Shown here piece after piece: positions 15,320 through 25,347 of a stretch of 45,574 bases of DNA (position 1 is its first letter; each line of letters opens with the position of its first letter). Source of the DNA: Verrucomicrobiota bacterium (GTDB taxonomy: Bacteria; Verrucomicrobiota; Verrucomicrobiia; Chthoniobacterales; SZAS-18); the NCBI GenBank assembly GCA_025353105.1, contig JANXRG010000083.1:1-45574 (forward strand), read 5' to 3'. Below the pieces are notes generated by a model. That model ran no database searches. It was given only the letters and a program-made list of their open reading frames with translations, and was not told where the DNA came from. Made by a program: the position numbers and the translations under genes.

Positions 15320-18073
15320 ATGAATTACAAAGACACGCTCCGACTGCCGAAGACGGACTTCCCGATGAAGGCCGATCTCGTGAAGCGCGAGCCGGAGATC
15401 CTCAAGCGCTGGAATTCGGAGGACGTTTACGGGCAGATTGAGCAGGCGCGGGCGGGGTTGGCGACGTTCATCCTGCATGATGGTCCGCCCTTCGCAAACG
15501 GCGATGTGCACATGGGCACCGCCCTGAACAAGGTCCTCAAGGACATCGTGGTGAAATCCTGCTCGATGGCCGGTTTCCACGCGCCGTTTGTGCCGGGCTG
15601 GGATTGCCACGGCTTGCCGATCGAATTCAAGGTGGTGAAAGAGGCGCGCGGCCTCAGCCCAATCGAGGTGCGCCGGAAATCCGAGGCGATGGCGCGAAAG
15701 TATATCGCGGTGCAGATGGGACAATTCCAGCGTCTCGGCGTCTTCGGCGATTGGGCGAATTCGTACCTCACGCTGAACCCCACGTATGAGGCAAACGTTC
15801 TCCGCGCGTTCGGCGTCCTGGTTGAAAAGGGGCTCGTCTATCAATCGAAGAAGCCCGTGTATTGGAGCACCGGCGCGCTGACCGCGCTCGCGGAGGCCGA
15901 GGTCGAATATCAGGATCGCATCTCGCCCGCGATTTACGTAAAGTTCCCGGCGACGACCGGGAAGCTCGCCGCGCTCGGCGCCAAGGTGGTCATTTGGACG
16001 ACCACGCCGTGGACCCTGCCGGCCAATCTCGGCATCGCGCTGCATCCGGAATTCAAATATTCCGCACGACGTTGGCGCGATCCAAAATCGGGGGCGATCG
16101 AGACGCTCGTCGTCGCGGACGATCTCGCCGCGTCCTTCGCGCGGGAGACCGGGCTGGAGCCGGTGGGTGAGGCGCAGTGGAGCTTTCAGGGCAAGGACGT
16201 GGAGAACGAGAAGGCGGGCCATCCGTTCCTGCATCGCGCTTCATGGCTGATGGTCGGTGACCACGTTACGCTCGAGGCCGGCACCGGTTGCGTGCATACG
16301 GCGCCGGGCCACGGGGCGGACGACTACGTGATGGGCCGGAAGTATGGTCTCGCGATTCTCTCGCCGGTCGATGACCTGGGTCGCTTCACCGAGGAATGCG
16401 AAGTTCCGGAGCTGGTCGGGGTGAATGTCTTCGAGGCGAATCCGCCCATCATCGAGATGCTCAAGGAGCGGGGCGCGCTCGCTGGGGATAAGCTCGACCA
16501 TCATCACACGTACCCGCATTGCTGGCGCTCGAAGGTGCCGATCATTTTCCGGGCGGTGGAGCAGTTCTTCATCCGGCTCGACGACGAGAAGAATCATCTC
16601 CGCAATCAATCCCTCGCGGCGATCCGCGGGGTGCAATGGATTCCAGGGTGGGGCGAGAAGCGCATTTCGGGCACGGTCGAGTCGCGACCCGACTGGTGTA
16701 TTTCGCGGCAAAGAAGCTGGGGCGTGCCGCTGCCGGTGTTCTACGACGAAAGCGGCTCGCCGATTCTGCGCCCGGATTGGATCGAGAAAGTGGCGCAGCT
16801 CGTCGAGCAAAAGGGGACGAATGTCTGGTTTGATCCGGGCGATCCGAGTTTGGCGGGGGCACTCGATCTTCCCCCGGGCACCACGCGGCGGAACGACACG
16901 CTTGACGTGTGGATTGATTCCGGCGTGAGCTGGCTCGCGGTGGTGGAAAAGATGATGGGCCGCGACGGCCCGGCGGATCTCTACCTGGAGGCCACCGACC
17001 AACATCGCGGCTGGTTCCAATCGTCTCTCGTGATGTCCGTCGCCGTGCGCGGACGAGCGCCGTACAAGGCCTGCCTCACGCACGGTTTCGTCGTCGATGT
17101 CGACACGCGACGCAAGATTTCAAAATCGGAGCAAGGTCAATACGCGAAGCCGACCAACGCCGAATATTATTACGAGAAGTACGGCGCTGACATCGTGCGC
17201 CTCTGGGTGAGCAGCACCGACTTCACCGACGAAGTGCCGTTCGGCGAGGAGACGTTCAGCCGCCTGACCGACACGTATCGGCGCATTCGCAACACGCTGC
17301 GCATTCTGCTCGGCAACCTGCACGAGTTCGATCCGGCGCGCGACGCGGTCGAGGAGGGCCAATTCACCTCGATCGACGCGTGGGTGATGCACCGGCTTGG
17401 CGAGGTGGTCGCCACGTGTCGCGAGGCATACGCAAGTTACGAATTCCACCGCGTGTACCACACCATCAACCAGTTTTGCGCCGTCGATTTGAGCGCGCTG
17501 TACGTCGACCTCACGAAGGACCGGATGTACTGCGACCGCGTGGACTCGCCGCGGCGCCGGGCGACGCAGACGGTGATGCACCGCGTGCTCGGCGCGCTCT
17601 GCCGTCTCCTTGCGCCGGTGCTGGCTTTCACGGCGGAAGAGGCGTGGGGGCATTTCGGTGGCCGGTCGTCGATCCATGTGGAGACGTTCCCGGACGCCGC
17701 CGACTTCAACGTCGCTCAGGGCGGGACGGCCGCGGCGTTCATCGAGAAACTCATGCCGTTGCGCGAGAAGATCGGTCAGGCCATTGAACCCGCGCGGCAG
17801 GCAAAGCAGATCGGCAGTTCCCTCGAGGCCGAGGTCGTGCTTGAAATCGCGGACGCGTCGCTACTCGCTGGGTTGCAGGGGCGCGAACCGGAACTGGAGG
17901 AGTTTTTCATCCTCAGTTCGCTCACGCTTCGGCCCGGTCCGGAAACGAAGGCCGCGCTGACGCCCAGCGAGGCGAAGAAATGCGCGCGGTGCTGGCGCCG
18001 CCGGCGGACCGTGGGTCTCAGCGCGACGCAGCCTGAGCTTTGCGATCGCTGTGTGGACGCCGTGCCCGCTTAA
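15320..18073 (+). CDS. ileS: isoleucyl-tRNA synthetase
   Basis: A 917-aa class I aminoacyl-tRNA synthetase that charges tRNA-Ile with isoleucine in the cytoplasm. The HIGH signature is HMGT (H64-T67) in DGPPFANGDVHMGTALNKVL, and the KMSKS signature is KISKS (K599-S603). The editing domain lies between them, with WTTTPWTLPANLGIALHP at its start. The anticodon-binding region follows, and the C-terminus has a zinc knuckle (KKCARCW ... LCDRCVDAV). Length fits the bacterial short-type enzyme. The ATG at 15320 was chosen because MNYKDTLRLPKTDFPMK is the usual N-terminus. The next gene starts 16 bp after its stop. Confidence 0.97.
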   Translation: MNYKDTLRLPKTDFPMKADLVKREPEILKRWNSEDVYGQIEQARAGLATFILHDGPPFANGDVHMGTALNKVLKDIVVKSCSMAGFHAPFVPGWDCHGLPIEFKVVKEARGLSPIEVRRKSEAMARKYIAVQMGQFQRLGVFGDWANSYLTLNPTYEANVLRAFGVLVEKGLVYQSKKPVYWSTGALTALAEAEVEYQDRISPAIYVKFPATTGKLAALGAKVVIWTTTPWTLPANLGIALHPEFKYSARRWRDPKSGAIETLVVADDLAASFARETGLEPVGEAQWSFQGKDVENEKAGHPFLHRASWLMVGDHVTLEAGTGCVHTAPGHGADDYVMGRKYGLAILSPVDDLGRFTEECEVPELVGVNVFEANPPIIEMLKERGALAGDKLDHHHTYPHCWRSKVPIIFRAVEQFFIRLDDEKNHLRNQSLAAIRGVQWIPGWGEKRISGTVESRPDWCISRQRSWGVPLPVFYDESGSPILRPDWIEKVAQLVEQKGTNVWFDPGDPSLAGALDLPPGTTRRNDTLDVWIDSGVSWLAVVEKMMGRDGPADLYLEATDQHRGWFQSSLVMSVAVRGRAPYKACLTHGFVVDVDTRRKISKSEQGQYAKPTNAEYYYEKYGADIVRLWVSSTDFTDEVPFGEETFSRLTDTYRRIRNTLRILLGNLHEFDPARDAVEEGQFTSIDAWVMHRLGEVVATCREAYASYEFHRVYHTINQFCAVDLSALYVDLTKDRMYCDRVDSPRRRATQTVMHRVLGALCRLLAPVLAFTAEEAWGHFGGRSSIHVETFPDAADFNVAQGGTAAAFIEKLMPLREKIGQAIEPARQAKQIGSSLEAEVVLEIADASLLAGLQGREPELEEFFILSSLTLRPGPETKAALTPSEAKKCARCWRRRRTVGLSATQPELCDRCVDAVPA

Positions 18074-18089
18074 GAGGACCGATTGAATC

Positions 18090-19448
18090 ATGAATCCGCC
18101 CGGAGCCGACCCACGCGAGCCGGCGGATTTGAAGCGCGTGGTCTGGGCCTCGCTGGCGCTGCTCGCGATCGTTCTCGCGTCGCGCGTGCCATTTCTCGAG
18201 GCGGGCTACGGCGTCAACATCGACGCCTGGCGTGTCGCGTGGACGGCGCGACACATCGCCGAGACGGGCGAGTACGTGGTTTCGCGATTTCCCGGGTATC
18301 CGCTGCATGAAATTGCGGGCGCGCTGCTTTGGCGCGGCGGACCGGTCGCGCTCAATGGCTTGAGCGCGTTGGCGAGCGCATTGGCGGGATTGTTTTTCTA
18401 TTGGTACCTCCGTGCGAGTCGGGCGCCCCTGGCCTGGCTCGGCGCGCTCACGCTGGCGTTTGTCCCGGTCGTTTATGTCAACAGCGTCAGCGCCAAGGAC
18501 TATGTCGTTGCGCTCGCCTTCCTGATCGCGGCGCTGGGGGCGGCGAATGGGCGTCGTGCGATCGTCGCTGGCCTGCTGTTCGGTATCGCGATCGGATTTC
18601 GTCCGGCATCGATCGGGTTTGGCCTGCCGCTCGCGATGCTGCTGCTCGACGAACGCGACGACGGACCGCGCCCGTTCCGCGTGCTGGCGCGCTTTGCCGG
18701 GACCGCGTTGCTGACGGCCTTGCTGGCCTTCACGCCGGTCATCCTTCGTTACGGCGCGGGCTTTCTCCGCGGATATCCGTACGAGGAATCGTGGGCGACG
18801 GCCCTGCGCAACGCGAGCGTCGGCACTTGGGGAGCACTTGGTTGCGTCGGCCTGATGGTGGCCCTGACGGCCGCCGTCATCGTTCGCCCGCGCTCCGCGA
18901 TCCACGCCGGCGCCTCGCCAAAACAAAGCCTTGCGTGGTTGGCGGGGGTCATCGTTGGTTTCGCGTTGTTCGTCGCGATGCCCTACCAGTCGGGCTATTT
19001 GATTCCGGCGATCCCTTTCGTGATTCTACTGCTGGGCCGGTTTGCGCCCCGATGGGCCTTCGGTGTTTTCTGCGTTCTGACGATCGCCTCCTCCTTCATC
19101 GATTTCCGCGGGGTCCGCGTCGAACCTGGCGCCATCTTCGCGGATCACGCGCAGAGGAACGAGCAAATCCGCTCGACCGAAAAATTTGTGGCGGAGTCGG
19201 CAAAGTTTCCGGGCAAGATCGTGTTCGTGGTCGGCGGCCGACATGCCTTGATCAACGTCCTGCACCCGGAGCTCGTCCGGTTGGGCGATCATCATTTCGC
19301 GTACCTGCTCGATCGTCGCGCGGCCTCGGACTTTGTCGGCCGCGGCTACCGCATCGTTTGTTCCGCAGAGATCCGCCGCGCAAATCTACTTTTCGAAGGC
19401 GTCGATCTCGCGGAATTCGGCGCCGTGGTCTACGACGAGAACCCGTAG
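18090..19448 (+). CDS. polytopic membrane protein, unknown function
   Basis: A 452-aa integral membrane protein. I see about nine or ten hydrophobic helices, the first at about residues 18-33 (VVWASLALLAIVLASRV) and the last near 320-335. A periplasm-facing loop after helix 1 contains GYGVNIDAWRVAWTARHIAETGEY, a layout like that of GT-C glycosyltransferases, where an acidic residue follows the first helix. A soluble C-terminal part of about 110 aa ends the protein. The glycosyltransferase idea rests on topology only. It lies 16 bp after ileS on the same strand and is probably co-transcribed. Confidence 0.7.
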   Translation: MNPPGADPREPADLKRVVWASLALLAIVLASRVPFLEAGYGVNIDAWRVAWTARHIAETGEYVVSRFPGYPLHEIAGALLWRGGPVALNGLSALASALAGLFFYWYLRASRAPLAWLGALTLAFVPVVYVNSVSAKDYVVALAFLIAALGAANGRRAIVAGLLFGIAIGFRPASIGFGLPLAMLLLDERDDGPRPFRVLARFAGTALLTALLAFTPVILRYGAGFLRGYPYEESWATALRNASVGTWGALGCVGLMVALTAAVIVRPRSAIHAGASPKQSLAWLAGVIVGFALFVAMPYQSGYLIPAIPFVILLLGRFAPRWAFGVFCVLTIASSFIDFRGVRVEPGAIFADHAQRNEQIRSTEKFVAESAKFPGKIVFVVGGRHALINVLHPELVRLGDHHFAYLLDRRAASDFVGRGYRIVCSAEIRRANLLFEGVDLAEFGAVVYDENP

Positions 19449-19469
19449 CGCAGGGGCCGTGCCGCGGAC

Positions 19470-20351
19470 CTAGCGCGGTGCCTTGGTTGACGCGACGGCT
19501 TCGTTCAGGCCCGTCACGAGCTCTTTCAACCGTGGTAGATCCGCCTGTCGCAATCCGTCGCGGAGGAGGGCGTCCATGGACTTGAGATCCTGTGCGATGC
19601 GCTGGAGCAAGGGCGTGCCGCGCTTCCCGGCGAGTCCCGATTCGTCGAGCCGCGTGATGAAATAATCCAACAGGTCGGGCCGGAGGAGTTTTGCGGCTCG
19701 TTGCGGTGTGTAATCGGCCTGAACCGCGGCGGTCGAAGCTTCCAGGCCGCGCAACCAGCCGCCGAGCGCGATGAAATGCGCGATTTCCTCGTCCCGCAAC
19801 CGGACGAGGCCCGCCTCGACCTCGTGTTGCGCGCCGATCAGTTCCCGGCGCAATGCGTCCCACTTCCGCCGTTCCGCCAGCTCGCGGATGCTCTGACTGC
19901 GCCGGAGCATTTCCTCGTCCACGCCGAGCGCACGGGCCTGCTTGAGCAAGGCGCGGCCAAGGTTCGTGAATCCCTCGGAGACCTGGTTCTCCGCCATGAT
20001 CAGCCCATCGGCGACGAGCGCGCCGAAATTCATCGCGAGCTGAAAGCGGTTTGAATAGTTCCCTTCCAATCGCGTGCGATCGAATGCGTTGGGCGGGAGG
20101 CTGGGACGGAGAAACGCCAGATCCTCGATGATTTTCCCGAGCGATGGCGCGGTGTAGGCGTTCACGCCCATCTCCTCGCGGACGTGCGGATCGTCGACCA
20201 GATCGGCCGGGACGCCCGTGCCGAAAGCGATCGGCGCGATCGCGAGAATGAGGAAAATCCGGCAGGTGAGGGCCACGGGAATAAGATGGGCTATATTGGT
20301 TCCAACAACGGATCGATGCCGCGATTGGACGTCGAAGTAAGTGGATTTCAT
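19470..20351 (-). CDS. exported protein of unknown function
   Basis: A 293-aa protein that I do not recognise. From the ATG at 20351 a hydrophobic helix is present at about residues 21-40 (LIPVALTCRIFLILAIAPIAFG), a likely signal peptide or anchor, although the basic N-terminal region is long; an in-frame GTG at 20384 or a later start cannot be excluded. The mature part is mainly helical, with many Leu, Arg and Glu residues (NQVSEGFTNLGRALLKQARALG, EVEAGLVRLRDEEIAHF), suggesting helical bundles. It converges with the membrane protein gene (21 bp between stops) and diverges from the GT2 gene. Confidence 0.7.
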   Translation of the reverse strand: MKSTYFDVQSRHRSVVGTNIAHLIPVALTCRIFLILAIAPIAFGTGVPADLVDDPHVREEMGVNAYTAPSLGKIIEDLAFLRPSLPPNAFDRTRLEGNYSNRFQLAMNFGALVADGLIMAENQVSEGFTNLGRALLKQARALGVDEEMLRRSQSIRELAERRKWDALRRELIGAQHEVEAGLVRLRDEEIAHFIALGGWLRGLEASTAAVQADYTPQRAAKLLRPDLLDYFITRLDESGLAGKRGTPLLQRIAQDLKSMDALLRDGLRQADLPRLKELVTGLNEAVASTKAPR

Positions 20352-20478
20352 CACGAGAATCAGCCCGGGGGCACCCGCGCTCAACCGAACTGATACTTGA
20401 CCAGTTTCCTCATTCCCTCAAATTTCGCCTCCCGCGACCGCGCCGAATCCTGCGGCCCGGGCGGACGCGAGCCTTTCT

Positions 20479-21987
20479 ATGCACAGCGGTGACTTCAGTT
20501 TGTTCGGGCTGGCGTGGGCCCTTGCCTACGGGGTGCTGACGATCATTTTTCTGGTGTTCGGCCTGCACCGATTGTGGATCCTCTGCCTGTACCGGCGCCA
20601 CGGCGGTCGATCGGCGCCGCCGGCCGGACACTTCGACGCATTGCCGATCGTGACGGTCCAGCTGCCGATCTTCAACGAGTACTACGTCGCGTCTCGGCTG
20701 CTTCGGGCAGTGGCGTCGCTCGACTATCCGCGGGACCGGCTGGAGATTCAGGTGCTCGATGACTCGACAGATGAAACGCGTGAGCTCCTGGCCGAGGGCG
20801 TGCGGGCCTTGAGGTCTGAAGGCTTCGACGCGACGCACCTTCACCGGGCCGCTCGCACGGGCTACAAGGCCGGTGCGCTCGCGAATGGGATGCGGTCGGC
20901 GCGCGGGGAGTTGTTTCTCATTCTGGACGCCGACTTCGTTCCCGCCCCGGATTTGCTGCAACGCACCGTGCACTATTTCACGGACGGGAAGGTGGGCATG
21001 GTCCAAACGCGCTGGGGCCATCTTAACCGTGACGCCTCCTGGCTGACGCAGGCCGAGGCGGTGTTGCTCGACGGCCACCTTTTGCTGGAGCAGACCGCGC
21101 GCAGCCGAAGCGGACGGCTCTTCAATTTCAACGGCACAGCGGGATTGTGGCGGCGCGCCGCGATCGACGAAGCCGGCGGCTGGCAGCACGACACGCTGAC
21201 GGAGGATTTGGATCTGAGCTACCGCGCGCAACTGGCGGGATGGCGTTTCCTGTTTCTGCCCGATCTCGTGACGCCCGCGGAGCTCCCGGTCGACATGGCT
21301 GCCTTCAAGAGCCAGCAACACCGCTGGACGAAGGGATCGATTCAAACGTGCCTGAAACTGCTGCCCCGGGTCTGGCGCAGCCCGCTGCCATGGCCACTGA
21401 AGCTCGAGGCGTTCATCCACCTGACTTCGAATTTTTCCTATCTGGCGCTCGCGTTGCTTTGCCTGCTCATCCCACCGGCGTTGGGCGCGGAGCAGAATTG
21501 GACGCGGTTTTTTCTCGTCGACGTCCCGGTGTTTCTCGGCACCACGGTTTCCGTTGCCGCATTCTATCTGGTCGCACAACGCGTGCTGCGGCCCGACCGC
21601 TGGTGGCGGGAGGCTTGGTTGCTGCCGTGGGTGCTCGCGGTCGGTGTCGGTCTCTCGGTCAGCAATGCCAAAGCGGTGCTGGAGGCGCTCGTGGGCCACC
21701 AGACAGGCTTCTCGCGCACCCCGAAGTTTGCCGGGTCCGCCGCGGCCGCCCGTCGTTATCGTTCGACCGGCCACGTCCTGGTGCCGCTGGTCGAGCTGGC
21801 CTTCGCACTCTACTTTGGCTACCTGATTCACTTCGCGGTGCAGGTGGGCAGCTATCCGCCGCTTCCGTTCCTGGTACTTTTTTGTGTCGGCTTTTCCCAC
21901 GCGGGAATTGGCTCGATGTGGTTCCGGGTTTCGGATTGGCTCGACCGTCGGGGCAACCAACCGGCGGAAGCCGCGCCGGCGATTTGA
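20479..21987 (+). CDS. processive family 2 glycosyltransferase, cellulose synthase-like
   Basis: A 502-aa membrane glycosyltransferase that likely transfers a sugar from a nucleotide donor to a growing polysaccharide or a lipid. One helix at about 8-35 precedes the catalytic domain. The conserved residues are in order: VLDDSTDE (D94, D95), DAD (D150, D152), TED (D243) and QxxRW in QSQQHRW-like context [10 protein letters not shown] (Q279, R282, W283). Several helices follow (about 305-480). The layout is that of the cellulose synthase/CslA superfamily, which includes beta-glucan and mannan synthases. No c-di-GMP-binding PilZ domain is attached. The product cannot be told from sequence. Confidence 0.88.
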   Translation: MHSGDFSLFGLAWALAYGVLTIIFLVFGLHRLWILCLYRRHGGRSAPPAGHFDALPIVTVQLPIFNEYYVASRLLRAVASLDYPRDRLEIQVLDDSTDETRELLAEGVRALRSEGFDATHLHRAARTGYKAGALANGMRSARGELFLILDADFVPAPDLLQRTVHYFTDGKVGMVQTRWGHLNRDASWLTQAEAVLLDGHLLLEQTARSRSGRLFNFNGTAGLWRRAAIDEAGGWQHDTLTEDLDLSYRAQLAGWRFLFLPDLVTPAELPVDMAAFKSQQHRWTKGSIQTCLKLLPRVWRSPLPWPLKLEAFIHLTSNFSYLALALLCLLIPPALGAEQNWTRFFLVDVPVFLGTTVSVAAFYLVAQRVLRPDRWWREAWLLPWVLAVGVGLSVSNAKAVLEALVGHQTGFSRTPKFAGSAAAARRYRSTGHVLVPLVELAFALYFGYLIHFAVQVGSYPPLPFLVLFCVGFSHAGIGSMWFRVSDWLDRRGNQPAEAAPAI

Positions 21988-22065
21988 GACCGGCGGCCGG
22001 GAATGAGGACTTGAAAACAGCGCGACCTCGGAGATATGGTGACGGCTGGTTCCTGCCCTGAACAG

Positions 22066-22971
22066 ATGTTTTACTCCGCGCGCGCCGTCCTGTCCCTGTC
22101 CCTTGTCGCCCTTGCCTGCGGCCTGAACGCGTGCACCAACCTGGGAGGCGCCGTCGCCGACAGTCGCAATCAGGTCATCGTCAGTGTGCGCGACCAGCGT
22201 TTGACCGTCGTGAAGGCGGACTACACGCGGGAGACGTTTGCGATTTCGACTTCGAAATTCGGCCTCGGTGATCGACCGCGCAGCTACGCGACTCCGTTGG
22301 GCAAGATGGAAATCGCCGGCAAGATCGGCGCGGGGGCGCCCGCGGGAACCGTGTTCCATGGCCGCATCCGCACCGGTGAAATCGTCCCGGAGAATGCCCC
22401 GGGCCGCGACCCCATCGTCACGCGAATCTTGCGCCTGCGCGGACTCGAGGACCAAAATTCCCGCGCCGCCTCACGCGGCATCTACATCCACGGCACGCCG
22501 GAGGAAACCACAATCGGTGAACCGGTCAGCTACGGCTGCATTCGGATGCGATCGAGCGACGTGATTCGACTGTTCGATCTGGTCGGCGTCGGCAGCCCCG
22601 TGATCATTCTGGATTCGCCATTGAATCAGGCGGTCGCGGCCGTGGCCCCGCCGCCACCACCACCGCCGAAGACCGCACCCGCTCCGGCCGCCGACGCTGC
22701 CCCGGCGACCCCCATCGCGGAAATACCTGCCACCGTCGCCGTGCAAGCGCCACTGCCGCAGATTCCCGCCAAGCCGGCCTCGCGCGTGCTTTCGAGCGCG
22801 AAGCGGGGCAGCGACGGCGGCTGGGCGGGCGACCCGGAGAAACTTCTCGGTGCCTCGGCGATGCCCAGGAAAGCCGTCGCGAAGTCAAAGACACAGCCGA
22901 TGCAAGTCGCGCAGCGCGTCAAGCCGTCGGCGACCAAGTTGAGCCGGACGGAAGAGGGCGGGTCGCTTTGA
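22066..22971 (+). CDS. L,D-transpeptidase (YkuD domain) lipoprotein
   Basis: A 301-aa cell-wall enzyme. The N-terminus is a lipoprotein signal with lipobox LNAC (C23), so it should be anchored on the periplasmic side of a membrane. The YkuD domain covers about residues 36-183 and contains the catalytic signature IYIHGTPEE ... SYGCIRM (H142, C158). The enzyme is expected to form 3-3 crosslinks in peptidoglycan or attach proteins to it. After the domain comes a Pro/Ala-rich linker with seven consecutive prolines and a basic tail, which may bind the wall. The ATG at 22066 is preferred because it begins the lipoprotein signal; 22036 is an alternative. Confidence 0.88.
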   Translation: MFYSARAVLSLSLVALACGLNACTNLGGAVADSRNQVIVSVRDQRLTVVKADYTRETFAISTSKFGLGDRPRSYATPLGKMEIAGKIGAGAPAGTVFHGRIRTGEIVPENAPGRDPIVTRILRLRGLEDQNSRAASRGIYIHGTPEETTIGEPVSYGCIRMRSSDVIRLFDLVGVGSPVIILDSPLNQAVAAVAPPPPPPPKTAPAPAADAAPATPIAEIPATVAVQAPLPQIPAKPASRVLSSAKRGSDGGWAGDPEKLLGASAMPRKAVAKSKTQPMQVAQRVKPSATKLSRTEEGGSL

Positions 22972-23057
22972 GCCAGCTCGGCGCGATCGTTTGACAGCGG
23001 CGCCGATTGCCTCCACTCTTCGCCTCCCAAAATTTTCGATCCCAAAGCACATTTCCC

Positions 23058-23324
23058 ATGGCCAACACCAAATCCGCCGCCAAACGCGCCCGTCAAATCA
23101 AGCGCCGCTCGCTCAATAACAGCCGGGCGGGCAGCCAGGTGAAGTCGGCGAAGCGCAAGCTGCGCGATCTGATCAAAGCGGGCGACAAGACAGGTGCCGC
23201 CGAGGCCTACAAGGAAGTTTCTTCAGTCCTCGATCGCGCCGCGAAGCGGGGCGTGTTGCACAAGAATAACGCGAGCCGGAACAAGAGTCGCCTGCGCAAG
23301 GCGCTCAAGGGCCTGGCCGCCTGA
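23058..23324 (+). CDS. rpsT: 30S ribosomal protein S20
   Basis: An 88-aa basic protein that binds 16S rRNA in the small subunit. MANTKSAAKRARQIKRRSLNNS is the standard S20 start, and the C-terminal helix NNASRNKSRLRKALKGLAA is also typical. The start ATG is preceded by CACATTTCCC, with no Shine-Dalgarno sequence. It is monocistronic: a terminator lies 24 bp after the stop. Confidence 0.97.
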   Translation: MANTKSAAKRARQIKRRSLNNSRAGSQVKSAKRKLRDLIKAGDKTGAAEAYKEVSSVLDRAAKRGVLHKNNASRNKSRLRKALKGLAA

Positions 23325-23348
23325 GCGAATCCCACATCCATTTTCCCG

Positions 23349-23377
23349 GGCGCGAATCGCAAGGTTCGCGCCTTTTT
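23349..23377 (+). terminator. intrinsic terminator of rpsT
   Basis: GGCGCGAA (23349-23356) pairs with TTCGCGCC (23365-23372) around an 8-nt loop, followed by five T residues. Confidence 0.85.
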
Positions 23378-23404
23378 CTTTGACCGCGCGGTGGAGAGAG
23401 AAGG

Positions 23405-23511
23405 AACCACGAATTTTACACGAATGAACACGAATGGTCCGGAGTTCAAGCGGGACGCAGTCCGCCGTCTTCCCCAAAAAATTCGTGTCTATTCGTGTAA
23501 AATTCGTGGTT
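23405..23511. repeat. 107-bp hairpin-forming repeat at the 3' end of tgt
   Basis: The arms are 31 bp long with 29 matches. The left one (23405-23435) reads AACCACGAATTTTACACGAAT then GAACACGAAT; the right one (23481-23511) is its inverted copy. The 45-bp centre has no gene. Outside the arms, AGAAGG and CCTCT extend the symmetry. No open frame for a mobility protein is present, so this would be a non-autonomous element. Its right arm contains the final codons and the stop of tgt. Confidence 0.85.
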
Positions 23512-24655
23512 CCTCTCCGCCGGTCTTCACCCCGGGTCGTTCGCGGTAGGTCGCGGCAAATTTCGCGCGGAATTCGGCGAAGGAGCCGTCCTCGATGGCC
23601 GTGCGAATCCGCGCGGCGAGGCGCAGGTAGTAATGCAGATTGTGCAGCGTCACGAGTCTGATCCCGAGAATCTCCTCCGCCCGGATCAGGTGCCGCACGT
23701 ACGCGAGGCTGAACTCGCGGCAGCAAGGGCATTCGCAGCCGATCTCGATCGGACCCTTCTCGAATTCATACTGCTTGTTCCGGACATTGATCGTGCCCTC
23801 ATCGGTGAACGCCGCCCCGTGCCGGGCCAGCCGCGTCGGCAGCACGCAGTCGAACATGTCGAGGCCGCGCGCGACGAGTTCGACGATTTGCGGCGGCGTG
23901 CCGAGTCCCATGCAATAGCGCGGACGATCCTCCGGCAGGAACGGCACGGTGATCTCGGCGGCGCGCATCATTTCCGGAACCGGTTCGCCCACGCTGACAC
24001 CGCCGATCGCGTACCCCGCCCAGTCCATCGCGACCAGCGCGCGGGCGGATTCCTCGCGTAGATCGGCGAACGTCGCGCCCTGCACGATGCCGAAATGGAG
24101 CTGACCGGCAGGCGCGTTTGCGGTGGCCCACGTGCGGCATCGTTCCGCCCAGCGCAGCGTGCGCGCGAGACTTGTGGCGGCGTATTCGTGGCCGCACAGG
24201 TAGGGCGGACATTCGTCGAAGGCCATGGCGATGTCGGCCCCGAGCGCCGCTTGGATTTCCATCGAGGTTTCGGGACCGATGAACAGCGGCGAGCCGTCGA
24301 GGTGACTTTGAAAATGCACACCCTCCTCCTTGATCTGTCGGATCTTCGCGAGCGAGAAGACCTGGAAGCCGCCGCTGTCGGTGAGAAGGGGTCCGTTCCA
24401 GCGGATGAATTCATGCAGTCCGCCGAAATGGCGGATCACATCGAGGCCCGGGCGGATGGAGAGATGATACGTGTTCCCCAGGATGATTTGGGCGCCCACG
24501 GTGCGCAATTCATCGGGTCCGGCGCCTTTTACGGCGCCTTGCGTACCGACGGGCATGAAAATGGGCGTCTGAATGGTCCCGTGCGTCGTGCGCAATTCGC
24601 CGCGGCGCGCGCGTGAGGTGGCGTCAGTTTTGAGGAGCGTAAACGGTTCGGCCAT
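23489..24655 (-). CDS. tgt: tRNA-guanine transglycosylase
   Basis: A 388-aa enzyme that exchanges guanine-34 for the queuine precursor preQ1 in tRNAs with GUN anticodons. Visible are the catalytic aspartates in [10 protein letters not shown] (D93) and [14 protein letters not shown] (D269), the FGIVQGA segment, the GGVSVGEP loop and the zinc site GCECPCC (C307, C309, C312) with H338 in LHNLHYY. The ATG at 24655 gives the normal N-terminus. The last eight residues, EEPRILHE, and the stop come from the inverted repeat at 23405-23511, so the native end has been replaced. It is divergent from the ribosomal operon. Confidence 0.97.
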   Translation of the reverse strand: MAEPFTLLKTDATSRARRGELRTTHGTIQTPIFMPVGTQGAVKGAGPDELRTVGAQIILGNTYHLSIRPGLDVIRHFGGLHEFIRWNGPLLTDSGGFQVFSLAKIRQIKEEGVHFQSHLDGSPLFIGPETSMEIQAALGADIAMAFDECPPYLCGHEYAATSLARTLRWAERCRTWATANAPAGQLHFGIVQGATFADLREESARALVAMDWAGYAIGGVSVGEPVPEMMRAAEITVPFLPEDRPRYCMGLGTPPQIVELVARGLDMFDCVLPTRLARHGAAFTDEGTINVRNKQYEFEKGPIEIGCECPCCREFSLAYVRHLIRAEEILGIRLVTLHNLHYYLRLAARIRTAIEDGSFAEFRAKFAATYRERPGVKTGGEEPRILHE

Positions 24656-24765
24656 GGGGCGGGGAGGGGACGCCGAATCTAGGCGCAATGCGGGCGAACG
24701 CGAGGCGCATCATGGATCGCCCCGCGCACAGCGAAAATCGTCGGCGTTTCGAGGAGAAAAATTAC

Positions 24766-24793
24766 TTGCACGGAAGCCGAATCCGCCTAGTTT
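24766..24793 (+). promoter_or_regulatory. candidate sigma-70 promoter of the ribosomal superoperon
   Basis: TTGCAC (24766-24771) and TAGTTT (24788-24793) are spaced by 16 bp and fit -35 and -10 boxes. The start of transcription would give a leader of about 100 nt before rpsL. The region lies between the divergent tgt and rpsL genes. The match is good at -35 and moderate at -10. Confidence 0.5.
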
Positions 24794-24899
24794 CTGCGCC
24801 CCTGCGGGAAGCGTCCGACGATTCCGCCGTTCTTTTTCAGAGCGGCAGCTTTGTCTTCAGCGCCCAGCCTCGCGCCCCAAATCTTCCGCCGAAAAAGAC

Positions 24900-25307
24900 A
24901 TGCCCACCATCAATCAACTGGTTCGCAAAGGACGCAAGAAGGTGACTTACAAGTCGAAGTCGCCCGCCTTGAAGAACTGCCCGCAGCGTCGTGGCGTTTG
25001 CACGCAGGTCATGACCCGCACACCGAAGAAGCCGAACTCCGCGCTGCGCAAGGTGGCGAAGGTTCGCCTCACGAATGGCGTCGAAGTCATCGCCTACATC
25101 CCGGGCGAGGGCCACAATTTGCAGGAACACTCGATTGTCCTCGTTCGCGGCGGCCGCGTGAAGGATCTCCCGGGTGTGCGTTACCACATCGTCCGGGGCA
25201 CGCTCGACGCCACCGGCGTGGACAAGCGCCGGCGGAGTCGCTCGAAGTATGGCGCGAAACGCCCAAAGGCCGGCGGAGCCGCCGCACCCGCCAAGGGCAA
25301 GAAGTAA
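24900..25307 (+). CDS. rpsL: 30S ribosomal protein S12
   Basis: A 135-aa decoding-centre protein and the first gene of the superoperon. [12 protein letters not shown] (K43, K44) and [13 protein letters not shown] (K88, D89) are intact, so both lysines whose change gives streptomycin resistance in other bacteria are of the sensitive type. The C-terminus is slightly extended with [12 protein letters not shown]. The ATG at 24900 gives the standard [12 protein letters not shown] start. Confidence 0.98.
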   Translation: MPTINQLVRKGRKKVTYKSKSPALKNCPQRRGVCTQVMTRTPKKPNSALRKVAKVRLTNGVEVIAYIPGEGHNLQEHSIVLVRGGRVKDLPGVRYHIVRGTLDATGVDKRRRSRSKYGAKRPKAGGAAAPAKGKK

Positions 25308-25347
25308 CGCCCCCTCATACCATTTACCGCCCCCTCCGCTCTTTCCC

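Noticed and set aside
20410-22455. 681-codon minus-strand frame opposite the GT2 and L,D-transpeptidase genes
   Set aside because: It spans two convincing plus-strand genes and their gap, and its product is Arg/Gln/His-rich without any motif.
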